Assembly (NCBI RefSeq): GCF_040939455.1
Contig: NC_134136.1
Location: 72,162,501 to 72,226,500, forward strand
Reading direction: 5' to 3'
Source: Microcebus murinus
Taxonomy: Eukaryota > Chordata > Mammalia > Primates > Cheirogaleidae
DNA: 64,000 nucleotides
Translations under genes and position numbers: made by a program
The notes under the pieces: generated by a model
Seen by the model: the letters and a program-made list of their open reading frames with translations, nothing else
Told to the model about the DNA's origin: nothing
The model's database searches: none
Shown here: piece by piece, positions 37,880 to 50,212 of the stretch
Layout: the number at the start of each line of letters is the position of its first letter
Numbering within the stretch: position 1 is the first letter of the stretch

Positions 37880-38515
37880 GATTCAATAATTTAATTGTAC
37901 ATAGTATCTTCCTGACTCCTTAAAATCCCTTTTAATCCAATAATTTAATTGTGCATATTATCTTCCTGGCTCCTGATGGCATTGCAGTTTACTAACCATG
38001 GCATAATGCAGCTAATTTTAATGGATAGAGTGTTCCCCAAACATATTTTGTTGAATAATCCATCAAATATTATAAAATACCACCTTAATCTGGGTGAAAT
38101 CCTCATACAAACTTGGCTCTTTCTGTATTTGTTACTCTTCTCAGGTGATTTCTTTGTCTTTCCTATCCTTGCACCAAACCTTCAGGATGGTTTTATTAAT
38201 AAGCTATTTTTAAATATATTTTATATAATAATATGTCATCATTTAATAATGTTCAATTTTAGAATATTATTGCCAAATTTCATATGAATATTTTTCTAGG
38301 AGACAAATCACTTTGTCAAGTTTTAAAATGCTTTTGTAGTTTTTTAAATTTAAATTACATAAAATTGGTAGTTAATTTGGAGAGATCTGACATCTTAATA
38401 ATTCTTATTCTTGGGAGCTGTTTTCATTCTTTTTTCTTGTTTGTTTATTTTGGTTTGTTTGTTTGTTTTGGAATTAGAGTTACTAGAGTTTTTATAAACA
38501 GTCTGTTAAAGAAAC
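37880..38515. other. No feature recognised apart from a TTTG run
   Basis: AT-rich. A short (TTTG)n stretch lies at about 38436-38470. No coding signal. Confidence 0.4.
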
Positions 38516-38520
38516 AGCAC

Positions 38521-40125
38521 TTGAATAGAGATTCTTTTCCCCAATGCATAAGCGGTGCTTGGAAAACTGGATATCCACATGCAAAAGAATAAAACTGGAT
38601 CCCCACTTCTCACCTCTCACAGAAATCAACTCACCTTGGATAACACACTTAATCCTAAGGTGTGAAACCTTAAGAATTCTGGAAGAAAATGTGGGGAAGA
38701 CTCTTTTAGACATTGGCCTCGGAAAAGAGTTTATGAAGACCCCCAAAGTAATCACAGCACCAACAAAATAAACAAATGGGACCTGATCAAATTAAAAAGC
38801 TTCTGCACAGCCAAGAAAACTGCCCTTAGAGTGAACAGACAACCTACAGAATGGGAGAAAATATTTGCTTTCTACACATCGATAAAGGGCTGATAACAAG
38901 ATTCTATATAGAACATAAGAAGGTCAACAAGAAGAAAATCAAACAGCCCCATCAATAAATGGTCAAAGAACGTGAACAGAAACTTTTCAAAGGAAGACAG
39001 AATAATGGCCAGCAAGCATATAAAAAAGTGCTCAACATCTCTAATCATTACAGACATGCAAATCAAAACTACAGTGAGATATCACCTAACTCCAGTGAGA
39101 ATGGCCTTTATCAAAAAGTCCCAAAATAACAAATGCTGGCATGGATGTGAAGAGATTGGAACACTCTTACATTGCTGGTGGGACTGCAAATTAGTATAAT
39201 CCCTGTGCAAAGTAATTTGGAGATACCTCAAGGAGCTAAAAATATCCCACTACTAGGCATCTATCCAAAAGAAAAAAAAAAAAAAACATTTTATAATAAA
39301 GACACCTGCACTCGAATGTTTATAGCAGCACAGTTTACTATTGCAAAGATGTGGAAACAACCCAAATGCCCATCAATACACGAGTGGATTAATAAAATGT
39401 TGTATTGGCTAGGCACGGTGGCTCTCGCCTGTAATCCTAGCACTCTGGGAGGCCGAGGCGGGAGGATTGCTTGAGCTCAGGAGTTCAAGACCAGCCTGAG
39501 CAGGAGTGAGACCCCATCTCTACTATAAGTAGAAAGAAATTAGCCAGACAACTAAAAATAGAAAAAAAAATTAGCTGGGCATGGTGGCACATGTCTGTAG
39601 TCCCAGCTACTCAGGAGGCTGAGGCAGGAGGATCACTTGAGCCCAGGAGTTTGAGGTTGCTGTGAGCTAGGATGACACCACGGCACTGTAGCCCGGGCAA
39701 CACAGTGAGACTCTGTCTCAAAAAAAAAAAAAATGTGGTATATGTATACCATGGAATAGTACTCAACTACAAAAAAACAATGGTGATCTAGTACCTCTTA
39801 TATTATCCTGGATAGAGATTGAGCCCATCCTTCGAAGTGAGGTATCACAAGGATAGAAAAACATGCACCACATGTATTCACTATCAAACTGGTAATAACT
39901 GATCAACCCTAAGTTGCACACATGTTAGTAATACTCTCTGGGTATCAGTCAGGTGGGAGTGTAGAGCGGGTTGGGTGGCTAAACCCACACCTAACGCAGA
40001 CAGGGCACACTGTAGGTGGGAAGGACATGCTATGGCTCTGGTTTGAATGAGACAAATGCATTTCATGTAACCAAAATGTTTTTGCCCCCATAATATCCTG
40101 AATTAAAATAAATAAATAAATAATC
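38521..40125 (+). mobile_element. 5'-truncated L1, sense, with tiny inverted 5' tip
   Basis: Sense ORF2 starts at 38553 ('ggtgcttggaaaactggata') and reaches a 3' UTR ending 'tttgcccccataatatcctg' and an (AAAT)n-like tail at 40125. The preceding 38521-38551 is antisense to the ORF2 sequence that should lie immediately upstream, a roughly 30-bp inversion. An Alu interrupts it at 39407-39733. The 3' UTR differs from that of the young copies, so it is an older lineage. Frames 38544-38771 and 38972-39199 show the Cys-rich tail (CWHGC...HCWWDC). Confidence 0.85.
39407..39733 (+). mobile_element. Alu SINE, sense, strepsirrhine type
   Basis: It runs from 'ggctaggcacggtggctctc' to an A-tail (39721-39733). 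The linker 'agtagaaagaaattagccag' is lemur-like. Flanks 'aaaatgttgtat' (39394) and 'aaaatgtggtat' (39730) form a target duplication with one mismatch, inside L1 ORF2. Confidence 0.95.
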
Positions 40126-40129
40126 AGAA

Positions 40130-40995
40130 AGCAGCTCTTATATTCTTTTAACTAACCTACTGAAAATTTTTGTTATATAATCTCTTTATTCAGCATTTCA
40201 TATCTTTCCTCCACCTTTCCTAGATTTATTGTGTTGCCACTTTTTTAGCTTCTTAAGATAAATGATGAATTGATTTAATTCCCTTCATTGTATTTGATAA
40301 TCAAGTATCTAAGAATGTAAGATTCCCTCTGAGGACATTTTTGTTTATTTTTTCAATCCATCACTGACCTAGAAAATTGATGTGGGGGACATGAGCACCT
40401 ATTTTACTAGAAAAGGTATATTTCCAAAGAAATGCTAAGATGAGATATTTAAAACAAGGAATCAAAAAATCGAGGTCATAGGTAGTTCAAAATGATGTCT
40501 GGCAAACAAACCAAGAGGGAGCCATGCCCAGTCAACTAGTAGAGTAACAAGGAGGAAACACCAAAAAAGTAAAAATTAACTACTCTAAAAACTAAGACTG
40601 ACACAGTTACCAGAAACTGTAAGGAATTTCCAGCTGAGATGGAGTGTGTTTTGGGGGCCTTGATTTTTCCATGTTTTACTTTGGGAAACAGGGGAGAATG
40701 TCTCATCTCAAAAACGAAATGAAAATGAAAAAAAAAATGAAATGAAAAATGAAAAAAAAAAATTCTCATCTCCACCACAATATCTACTCTGACTTCCAAA
40801 CATAGGATCCATACCTACCAGAAAATTAAACAACTGGCTTTGATTTTAAAAACTGATAATTTCAAACTATGATGGGAACATTGTCCTAAATACTCAGGAA
40901 GTACTTACATTTGATAAGAATCTATACAAAGAATGAGAATTATCATTAGTATTATTATTACTATTTTTAAGATTAAATTAAATCACACTTTTCTT
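40130..40995. other. No feature recognised
   Basis: AT-rich sequence. 40680-40765 has an A-rich GAAAAATG-type low-complexity stretch. No gene signal. Confidence 0.4.
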
Positions 40996-40999
40996 AGGC

Positions 41000-41225
41000 T
41001 GAACCCAGAGACTGGTGAGAGGTGCCACAGGAACTTTCCCTGTAAACTGGCCCCACCCCTTTGAGGCCCCCCTCCAAACTGCACCCCTTTCAGTGCCTAC
41101 TCAAACCCTACTACAAAATCCCTAGACTCTCCTCACCATTTGGGTGCTGATGCCATCTTAGCCTCAGTCCATCTGTACACGTAAGTTAAAATAAACTTTC
41201 TTTTCCTTCATCTTGGCATGGTACA
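41000..41225 (+). mobile_element. Possible retroviral LTR 3' part
   Basis: A C-rich block, 'ccctagactctcctcacc', then 'aataaactttcttttccttc' resembles the polyadenylation region of class I endogenous retrovirus LTRs. There is no internal sequence and I cannot name the family. Confidence 0.25.
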
Positions 41226-41229
41226 TTCT

Positions 41230-42005
41230 TCCCTCAGCATTTCTAACAACTTTGATCCCCCATCTTATCAGCCTGCTAGGAATTTAAATTAACTTCCTTC
41301 TTGGAGACCTTTATCTTCCTGGAGATGAATCCGAATACAAGACACTTTCACAAAGACTCCAAAATAGGCAAAAGGCGTATATCCCTACTTTGTCATCATT
41401 GCCATTGATGCCATCATTTTTATGCCCAAAGAGATATCTTTATATATCCAAGAAATAATTTGATGCTGATAAAAACAACAACAACAACAACAACAACAAA
41501 AAAGAAAACATGGTGCTTAGTATCCAATCCCTTTTTCGGCTGCAAACAATCATTTTTCTAAGGGAACATACCATCTCCCTAGGCCTCTGCAACTAAGTTG
41601 CATGTCACTCCTAGTGACCTCTAGTTCTCTCTGAGAGAGTGGATTAACAGGCCACTCTTCCTCTCACTCCTCAAATTAGAGGGGATGTTCCTAAATACAC
41701 TGTTCATCACTCACCTCCCACTTCCTTTCATTATCTTTTTGAAAGGGATTAGGCTTTTATGAAAGATATTCATTCTGGATGCTTTGGTCTTTAGACCTAT
41801 AAAAATCTTTGAAATAAAGAACTACTAAGGAAAGGGTCATGGATCCCTGCATGAAGTGAGTATAACAGAAAAATGTGAAAAGAATATAAACATTAATATC
41901 TTATAAGCAATACATACTGTAAATTCAGACAATATAATATGTCAGAAAAACAAGAATGAATAAACCTGAGCTACACACCTCAGTTTGGATAAATCTTATA
42001 AACAA
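41230..42005. other. Mostly unassigned, one (CAA)n run
   Basis: A (CAA)n microsatellite lies at about 41473-41500. The rest shows no repeat or gene I recognise. Confidence 0.45.
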
Positions 42006-43658
42006 ATATATCAGCTGATGGAACATTCTCTAAAATGATCATATCCTAAGTCACAAACATGTCTCAACAAATTAAAAAAAAAATAGAAATTATACCATGT
42101 GTCTTCTCAGACCACAGTAGAATAAAATTAGAAATCAATTCCAATAGAAATGCTTAACTCTAAACAAAGTCATGGAAATTAAACAACCTATTGCTGAATG
42201 ATTATTAGGTCGAAGAAGAAATTAAGATGGAAATCAAAAGATTCTTCAAACCAAATGACAATGGGGACACAAGCTATCAAAATCTGTGGTATATGGTAAA
42301 AGCAGTCCTAAGGGGAAAATTCACAGCCATAAATGCCTATATCGAAGACAGAAAGTTCATAAATCAACAATCTAATGAATCATATCAAGGAATTGGAAGA
42401 GGAAGAGCAAACCAATCCCAAATCCAGCAGAAGAAAAGCAATAAGTAAGGTCAAAGTAGAACTAAATTAAATCAATAACAAAAGAATTCTGTAAAATATT
42501 AATGAAACAAAAAGTTGGTTCTTTGAAAAGAAAAAAAAATGAAAAGGCCTCTCACTAGATCAAAAAGAAGCAGATAAGAAAGGACTCTAATAAGGTCAAT
42601 TAGAAAAGAAAAAAGATATTACAGCTGATACCATGGAACTACAAAACATCACCTCTGAATACTATAAAAATATCTATGTACAAAAACTTGAAAATGTGGA
42701 GAAAATGGGAAAATTCTTGGAAACACACAACATCCCTAGGATCAATTAGGAAGAAATACAACTCCTGAACAGACCAATGTCAAGTAATGAAATTGAAGCA
42801 GCAATAAAAAAAAAAAAAAAAAAAAAAACACCTGCCAAACAAACAACAACAACAACAAAAGTCTCGGACTAGATAGTTTCACACCTGAATTTTACCAGAC
42901 CTACAAAAAAGACTGGGTACCTTATACTGCAGAAATTACTTCATAACACCATAAAGGAAGGAATATTCTCCAACTTGTACTATGAAGCCAATATCGCCTT
43001 GATAGTAAAGCCAGGAAAGGACACAACAAAAAAAAGAATACTACAGATCAATATCTTTTATGAATATAGATATAAAAGTTATCAATAAAATCCTAGCAAA
43101 CCAAATGCAGCTGCACACACACAAAAAAATCAACCATAAAAAGGTGGCTTCATCCCAGAGGTCCAAGGATGGTTCAACATATGCAAATCTATAAAAGTGA
43201 CTTCTCACATAAATAGAGGCAAAAACAAAGACCATATATATGATCCTCTCGGTAGACACAGAAAAAGCAATTGTAAAAAAATCCAGCAGCCTTTTATGAT
43301 AAGAAGGCTCAATAAAATAGGCATAGATGAGACATACCTCAATATTATAAAAGCCATATATGACAAACCCACAGCCAACATCATACTGAATGGGGGAAAG
43401 TTGAGAGCATTCCACCTTAGAACTAGAACATAATACTGAAGTCATACATAGTCAGAGCAATCAGGCAAGAAAATGAAATCAAGGGTATCCAAATGGTGAA
43501 AGAAGAGGTCAAAATATCGTTATCTGTTGACAATACGATCTCATATCTAGAAATCTCCAAAGATTCTGCCAAGAGGCTACTGGAATTGATAAACAAATTC
43601 GGCAAAGTCTCAGGTTACAAAATCAATGCACACAAATCCACAGCATTCATATATGCTG

Positions 43659-43675
43659 ACAAAAGTCAAACTGAG
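43659..43675. repeat. Left target duplication of an L1-tail insertion
   Basis: 'acaaaagtcaaactgag' here and 'acaaaaagtcaagctgag' at 43989-44006 are copies of the same ORF2 site, differing by one base and one A. Confidence 0.75.
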
Positions 43676-43988
43676 TATACCCATCCCCTTCTCCCCACAC
43701 CATCTGGGGGTTGGACATGCCTGAAGCTCTGACTTGGGTGAGGCAAAGACAATATATGTCACCTAAACATTTGTACCCCATAATATGCTGAAAAAAAATA
43801 AAGAATTCAGACAAAAATTCCAGAAAGAAAAAAGTGGGAGAGGTAGAATAAAAGCTAAAAAGAGAAAATTGATGATAGTTTATCTAAGTATGGAGGAAAG
43901 GATTGTAGAAATAGATGTGGACAGTTGTTATAAAAATGTGGGGTCTGAATAAATGCACCTCTTTTATAGTGGATCTTAAATTGGTAAA
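43676..43988 (+). mobile_element. L1 3' end with candidate 3' transduction
   Basis: 43676-43802 is L1 3' UTR ('caccatctgggggttggaca', 'tgtaccccataatatgctga', AATAAA at 43797). 43803-43988 is unrelated sequence with its own AATAAA at 43948 and ends A-rich ('ggtaaaacaaaaa'), just before the duplicated target. This is the layout of read-through transcription from an L1 into its flank followed by retrotransposition. Confidence 0.65.
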
Positions 43989-45802
43989 ACAAAAAGTCAA
44001 GCTGAGAATCAAATCAAATCAAAGACTCAATGCCTTCACAATAGAAACAAAGAAAACAAAATACCTAGAAATATATTTAACTAAGGAGGAAAAATACCTC
44101 TACAGTGAGAACTATGAAACACTGAAGAAGGAAATGGCAGAGGACATAAACACATGGCAAAATATACCATGCTCATATATCACCAGAATCAACTTTGTTA
44201 AAATGTCTTATACTACCTAAAGTGATTTACAGATTCAAAGTAATCTCCATTAAAACATCAACATCATTTTTCACAGATCTAGAAAAAATAGGTCTATACT
44301 TCATATGGAGCCATAAAAAAACCTCACATAGCCAAAGCAAACTTTAGCAAAAAGAACGAATTGGTAGGCATCAATTTACCACACTTCAAGCTATATTACA
44401 AGGCTATAATAAGTAAATCAGCATGGTACGGGAACAAGAACAGAGACATAGACCAATGGATCAGAACAGAGAACTCAGATATAAAACCATCCTCATATTG
44501 TCAGCTGATCTTTTTCAAAGCAGACAAAAACATACACTTGGAAAAAGAATCCCTATTCAATAAATGGTACTGAGAAAATTGGATAGCCACATGTAAAAGA
44601 CCCAAATAGGATCTGTACCTCTCATCACTCACAAAAATTAATTCACCATGGCTAACAGACTTAATCCTAAGGCATTATACTATAAGAATTCTGGAAGAAA
44701 GTGTTGGAAAAACTCTTATAGATAATTTTTGCCTAGGCAAAGCATTTATGAAGAAGACTACAAAGGAAATCATAGGAACAACTAAACTAAATAAATGGGA
44801 CCTGACCAAATTAAAAGCTTCTGCACAGCCAAGGAAACAATGAATAGAGTGAAGAGACAACCTACAGAATGGGAGAAAATATTTGGATGCTATACTTCCA
44901 ATAAAGGGCTAATAATCAGAACTCAAGAAAAAAAGCAAGAAAAAAAATCACGCAACCCCATTAATAAGTAGGCAAAAGACATGAACAGAAGCTTTTCAAA
45001 ACAAGAAAGACTAATGGCCAATAAGCATATGAAAGAATGATCAACATCTGTAATCATCTTGGAAATGCAAATCAAAATCCCAATGAGAGATCACTTACCT
45101 CCAGTGAGAATGGCTTTTATCAAAAGGTCCCAAACAACAGATGTTGGTGTGGATATATAGAGAAAGGAAAACTCATACACTGTTGTTGGAATGCAAAGTA
45201 GTACAACCTCTATGGAAAGCAGTATGGAGTTACCTCAGAGAATTTAAAGTAGACCTACCACTTGATCCAGCAATCCTACAAAAGTCATTTTTTCAAAAAG
45301 AAAATTGCACTAGAATATTTATTACAGCATAATTCACAATTCCAAAGATGTAGAATCAACCCAAGTGCCCATAAATACATAAGTACATTAATAAAATGTG
45401 GTATATGCATACCATGGAATACTACTCAGCCATTAAAAAAATGGGGAACTGATACCTTTTGTAACAACCTGGATGGAACTGCTCATCATTCTTCTAAATG
45501 AAGTATCACAAGAATGGAAAAAAGAAAAAAAGAAAAAAACAAAAAAACCCCCACCTCATGTACTCACTATTAAACTGGAACGAATCAAGCTACACTTATA
45601 TGCACATATGGAAGTAAAACTCAATGGAAATCAAGCAGGTTGGGGAGAAAAAAAGGTTGGCTACATTTACACCAAGTCGTTACAGCACACACTATCTTGC
45701 TGATGGGCACACTTATAACATTGACTTTAACTGTACAGAAGTAATGCATGTAACCAAAACGTTTGTACCTCCATAATATTCTGAAATTAAAAAAAATATA
45801 TA

Positions 45803-46125
45803 TATATATATAAACATAACATTGAGCAAAAAGAAGTGAGACACAAAAGAATATATGCCACATGATGACATCTACATAAAATTCAAAGACAAGCAAACTA
45901 ATCTGTGCTGTTAGAAATGAAGATAGTGTGCACTGTGACTGAAAGAGAACATAGGAAGGGCTCTAGGGTATTAACACTGTTCCATTTCTTTATGTGGGTG
46001 CTTATTATATTAGTGTGTTTCTTATATAATATACTTTATATACTTATAAAACTTATCTGACCTGTACAATTATGAACTTTTCATTGTTTCTGTATTTATA
46101 TCATACTTAAAAATTAAAAAGCAAA
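45803..46125 (+). mobile_element. Old L1 3' end, sense
   Basis: 'acataacattgagcaaaaag', 'gacacaaaagaatatatgcc' and 'cctgtacaattatgaacttt' match the order of an old mammalian L1 3' region. The newer L1 ends just before it. Confidence 0.6.
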
Positions 46126-46329
46126 ATACATGTTCATTAAAAATTTAGAGAATACAGAAAACTGAGAAGAAATGTTAAAAGCTTTAATCCTGCCACTAAA
46201 AATAACTACTCTGACATTTTGATTTGATTCCTTCCAGTATCCTTTTTGTGCCTACACACACACAAACACTTACATGCATGTATATACATGTATTAATGTG
46301 TGTGTACATATGTGTATTATACAGACATA

Positions 46330-47150
46330 GAAACTCATTCATTCAACAAATATATCTTCAGTGCTAAACTGGTAATGTTCTAGACCAGTAGTTGGCAAAT
46401 TATGGCCCATATGCCACATCCAGCCCGTTTGGCATACTGTTTTTGTAAATAATGTTTTAATTAAACACAGCTTTGTCATTTTCACACTCATTGATTTACA
46501 TATTATCTATGTCTGATTTCATGCTACAATAGCAGAGTTAAGTAGCTGCAGGGACAACTGTATGGCTTGCAAAGCCTAAAATATTTATTATATGGCTCTT
46601 ATCAGAAAAAAATCACTAACTCCTGATCTAGGCTCTGAGGATGCAATGATGAACCAAGCAAAGTCTTGGCTTCCTTGGACTTACAGTTGATGTGGAATAC
46701 AGACAATAAACAGGTAATTTTATAAGTTAATGTCTGGTAGTGATATACATTATGAATAAAGATAGCTATGGGTGCATAGAGTGCTAAAGACCACAAATTT
46801 AGACACAATGGCCATAGAAGGCCTCTCTAATTGGATAAGAGTGGAATAGATCCCTGAAGGAAGGAGTAAGCCATGCAATTATGTGGGCCAAAAGCAATTG
46901 AGGCAAAGGGAAAAGCACATGCATTGTCCCTAATATGGATGTGCCCCACTATATTTAGAGCAGAGCAAGGAGGCACATGTGGCTGGAGTGCAGCAAGAAG
47001 AGTAGCAGGAGATGATTATGTGGAGGCAGGGAGGGTCCAGGACATGGAAGGCCTTCACACCATAGTAATGAGCTCGGGTTTCATTCCAAGTATGGTAGAA
47101 AGCCAATGTAGGGTTTAGATTATGGAAGCAATATGATCTGATTTACAAGT
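46330..47150 (-). mobile_element. L2 LINE, antisense, split by a hAT element
   Basis: 'attcattcaacaaatatatc' starts it. After the hAT insertion (46386-46625) it continues 'ggctctgaggatgcaatgat', 'agaaggcctctctaattgga' and 'tggaaggccttcacaccata', the antisense L2 order. Confidence 0.65.
46386..46625 (+). mobile_element. hAT-type DNA transposon (MER3-like)
   Basis: It starts 'cagtagttggcaaattatgg' and ends 'aaatcactaactcctg', with 'tgtttttgtaaataatgttt' and 'gcaaagcctaaaatatttat' inside. Flanking octamers 'ttctagac' and 'atctaggc' match at 6 of 8. The family name is tentative. Confidence 0.65.
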
Positions 47151-47169
47151 ATCTGTATATATGTTATTA

Positions 47170-47860
47170 TTTGTGCACTAGTGTTACACAATAGTGAAAA
47201 GCATGAGGTCTTGGAGTATAATACACCTAAATCAAATCCTGGCTTCGCCACTTGATACATGAATGAATATAGGCATGTTACATAAACTCTAGGCCTGCAT
47301 TCCCCAACCCCCAGGCCATGGACCGGCCTGTTAGGAACTGGGCCACACAGCAGGAGGTAAGTGGCAGGCAAGCTAGCAAAGCTTCATCTGTATTTAGCCA
47401 CCACCCCCATTGCTCATATCACTGCATAAGCTCTGTTTCCTGTCAGATCAGTGGCAGCATTAGATTCTTATAGGAGTACGAGCTCTGCTGTAAACTGTGC
47501 ATATGAGAGATCTAGGTTGTGTGCTCCTTAGGATAATCTAATGCCTGAGGTGGAGCTGAAGCAGTGATGCTAGCACTGGGAGCAGCTGCAAATACAGATT
47601 ATCATTAGGATAGATGTTTGACTGCATAATAAATGTAATGAGCTTGAATCATCCTAAAACCATCCCCATAGCCTTGGTCTGTGGAAAAATTGTTTTCCAG
47701 GAAACTGGTCCCTGGTGCCAAAAAGGCTGGGGACCACTACTCTAGGTCTCATTTTTCTCAGCTGCATTATGGAGTTAATATCCACCTCATATGATTGCTA
47801 TAAAATGTTTACTACAATGTTTGACATATAATAAGTGGTTAATAAATGGTAGCAATGGCT
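47170..47860 (+). mobile_element. MIR SINE split by MER1
   Basis: The left part 47180-47294 ('aaatcctggcttcgccactt') and right part 47740-47860 ('aggtctcatttttctcagct', 'aagtggttaataaatggtag') are consecutive in MIR. Confidence 0.75.
47295..47739 (-). mobile_element. MER1-type hAT DNA transposon
   Basis: Terminal 'ttccccaacccccaggccat' and 'gtgccaaaaaggctggggac' are the MER1 ends, with 'gcagcattagattcttatag' and 'taatctaatgcctgaggtgg' inside. Flanks 'ctctaggc' (47287) and 'ctctaggt' (47740) give a 7 of 8 duplication. Confidence 0.88.
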
Positions 47861-47937
47861 ATAAACTTGTCTGTATGTTTTAGATATAATGAAAATACAT
47901 ACACATACTCCCTCAAAACTACAAACATATATGACAT

Positions 47938-48180
47938 AGTATAGCACAGTAGTTAAAAGGAAAGACATTACAATCACACTTTAGAGGCTAACTTTGGCTC
48001 CATCTTATTAGATATGTGCTCTTTTGCAAGTTACTTAACTGCTCTTGGCTTCAATTTCTTCATCTATTAAATGCAGAAATTTATGATACTTTCCTCAAAA
48101 GGTGTTCTATAAAGATTAAGGGAATTAACACATGCAAAGTTCTTAGAATATGACAAGCACTTGGTATTGAGAATTGTATG
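47938..48180 (+). mobile_element. MIR SINE, sense, near full length
   Basis: 'agtatagcacagtagttaaa', 'ttacttaactgctcttggct', 'atttcttcatctattaaatg' and 'agcacttggtattgaga' follow MIR order. Confidence 0.85.
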
Positions 48181-48299
48181 GAACACATAAGATTCCTCCA
48201 TCCTAGAGTCTACAGTCTAGCATGGAAGATTTTTGCAACAAAAGTAATGTCACAAAACTAAAATTGCAATAATTCTGATTCAAGATGTTGAACTGAAAA

Positions 48300-48810
48300 C
48301 AATTTATTTTATCTCTCTCTTTAATGGGTCTCAAAGACACACTAAATGGCTAAAGAAATAATAATTAAAGAAAGATCAGAAAGGCCAGTTAGACTTAAGT
48401 AGTTCTGTAACACATTGCCACTATGTTAAGAAATTTCCAGGAGTATAGAAAGGGAGTCCATTGTGCATGCCTGGGTATGGGTAGCAAGTTTCTTATGGCA
48501 ATAATTGTGCCACTGCTCACTGACTGCCAAGTACAACATACAATGACCATATCCTATATTACAAATGAAGAAAGAAGGCTGCAGGGAAATGATGTTCCTG
48601 GCTATCAAATTTTGTAAAACATACATGAAAAGTTATCTTGTTATGTTAGGACCTATTTAATCTTCTTGTTAGAATTATTTTGCTCTAGTACACGCTAATT
48701 TATACTTGGGAAGTCAAAATGGTCTGAAAGAAAACCTAAACTCTAATGTATACAGACTATAAATTGGTTCCTAAAAGCACTATTGGAAATCATTCAATCG
48801 ACTATGTCAC
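48300..48810. other. No feature recognised
   Basis: No repeat or coding signal. The short frames on both strands near 48423-48626 overlap and look random. Confidence 0.4.
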
Positions 48811-48814
48811 TTTA

Positions 48815-48950
48815 AAAATTGGAAAACTGAGATTCATAAAGGCCTATTTATTTGTCTAATGTCACCTTGTTAGCTAGTTGAAGATCTGAAAATAGTAATT
48901 TATGACTTCTGATGTTCAGTACTTTGTTGACCTCATTCTGAAATATGGAA
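48815..48950 (-). mobile_element. MIR relic, antisense
   Basis: 'aaaactgagattcataaagg' and 'atgtcaccttgttagctagt' resemble the antisense MIR core. Confidence 0.5.
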
Positions 48951-48954
48951 AGGC

Positions 48955-49303
48955 TGAGAATATGAGAAATGGCCTCATAAATGCTCCATGTCCCTGACTC
49001 TTTTACTATGGCTATCCTATTTTGAATTCAGTTTCCTCATTGTTTTCATATATGTGCAGCTCTCTGAACTGCCTTCCCTATGGTGGTAGAAGGAAAAGAA
49101 TAAGGAGTCAGAAGAGAGTCCAACTGGATGCTCCATAACAACCTAACAGAAAACTGAAAAGCTTTCTCTCCATCAGACACATTACAGCCTGCTACTTTAT
49201 CTAGTTATTGAATTCAATTCTTGGCAAATAGCATGCTATGAAATATTTTAAGCAACTAATAGGTTTCAGAGTAGTATTTATTTGTTTAAAACAAGGTATT
49301 ATC

Positions 49304-49305
<2 letters not shown>
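48955..49305. other. No feature recognised
   Basis: No recognisable element. Confidence 0.4.
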
Positions 49306-49364
<59 letters not shown>

Positions 49365-49365
49365 C
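49306..49365. repeat. (TA)n followed by T-run
   Basis: About 20 TA units run directly into 18 T residues. Confidence 0.95.
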
Positions 49366-50045
49366 CCTAAGTAGTGCACTGGGGTACAATTCCCAGCTTC
49401 TACAAATCAATTTCATCATTTTGGAGCAATTGGTGCCAGAAAAAATGGACAAGCAGAAATTTTGCCATGAAATGATTAGACCTTTGGACACTATTCATGC
49501 AGTAATTTGACTGTAGAATCCCAACTTGAAAATGGATGAATTCAATCTGGAGAAGAATTGCATAGCAAAAACAATTATTTTTGTCAGCAATTAAAATTAC
49601 TTTTTTGTTAGGAAAAATATCCTGTCTCTGGATTCCTGACTCTTATGTAACTAAATCATGTATGTCATCACATATGTTAACCATCCATGGGTTCTAAGCA
49701 GCCTTTAGCTGGAATTCTCCACATCTCCTTATGATGGGCTACTTCCTAGAGCAACATTTTTTCCTTATCCTCTTGCTTCTCATATTCTTTTTCACCTTGC
49801 CCAGGGCTGGGGTAGGACATGATTGTGATGGAAGAATTCATGATGAAGAAGAGAAGGTGATTAATCGTAACAGATGCCACTTTCTAGTCCAAAATCAGAA
49901 GATTTCCATCTCAATTCAAACTCTTTAGTACACTCTCCATTCCCTCACTTCCTGTTCAGCATACTCATTCTGCTCCAATTATGCTATTTAATTAAGCCTC
50001 ATAACTCAGACTTCTTTGAAAAAAAGTCCCCAAATAATAAGTTGC
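49366..50045. other. No feature recognised
   Basis: A small frame 49731-49928 begins with a hydrophobic stretch (FFLILLLLIFFFTL), but nothing else supports a gene. Confidence 0.35.
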
Positions 50046-50049
50046 AGAT

Positions 50050-50205
50050 TTAATAATAATATTATTATAAAGATAGCTAGCACTTATGGGAAATTTAGTA
50101 TGTGGTTGGTTCTATTAAGAACTATTTAATATATTACCTGATTTTATCCTTACAATGATGATCTCAGATAGGCATTATTATCCCTATTTAATAGATATTA
50201 TTAAT
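50050..50205 (-). mobile_element. MIR/L2-type relic, antisense
   Basis: 'tagctagcacttatgggaaa', 'ctgattttatccttacaatg' and 'cattattatccctatttaat' match the common antisense MIR 3' pattern. Confidence 0.55.
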
Positions 50206-50212
50206 CCATGTG

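Larger units (their letters stand above)
42010..45790 (+). mobile_element. Older 5'-truncated L1, sense, split by an L1 tail
   Basis: It starts within the endonuclease ('tatcagctgatggaacattc') and ends with 'tttgtacctccataatattc' and an A/TA tail at about 45790. The body holds RT and C-terminal ORF2 relics with stops throughout. An A-run inside ORF2 (42807-42828) and CAA repeats after it look like later slippage. An insertion at 43676-43988 with flanking duplication divides it. Frames such as 43197-43433 ([11 protein letters not shown]) and 43915-44220 still read as ORF2. It is more diverged than the 24856 lineage. Confidence 0.85.

Noticed and set aside
41000..41225. Whole endogenous provirus around the LTR-like block
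   Set aside because: No second LTR, no gag/pol/env reading and no primer-binding site seen nearby. Kept only as a low-confidence LTR piece.
49731..49928. Short frame with a signal-peptide-like start
   Set aside because: A single short frame in AT-rich DNA. Hydrophobic runs are common by chance in T-rich sequence.
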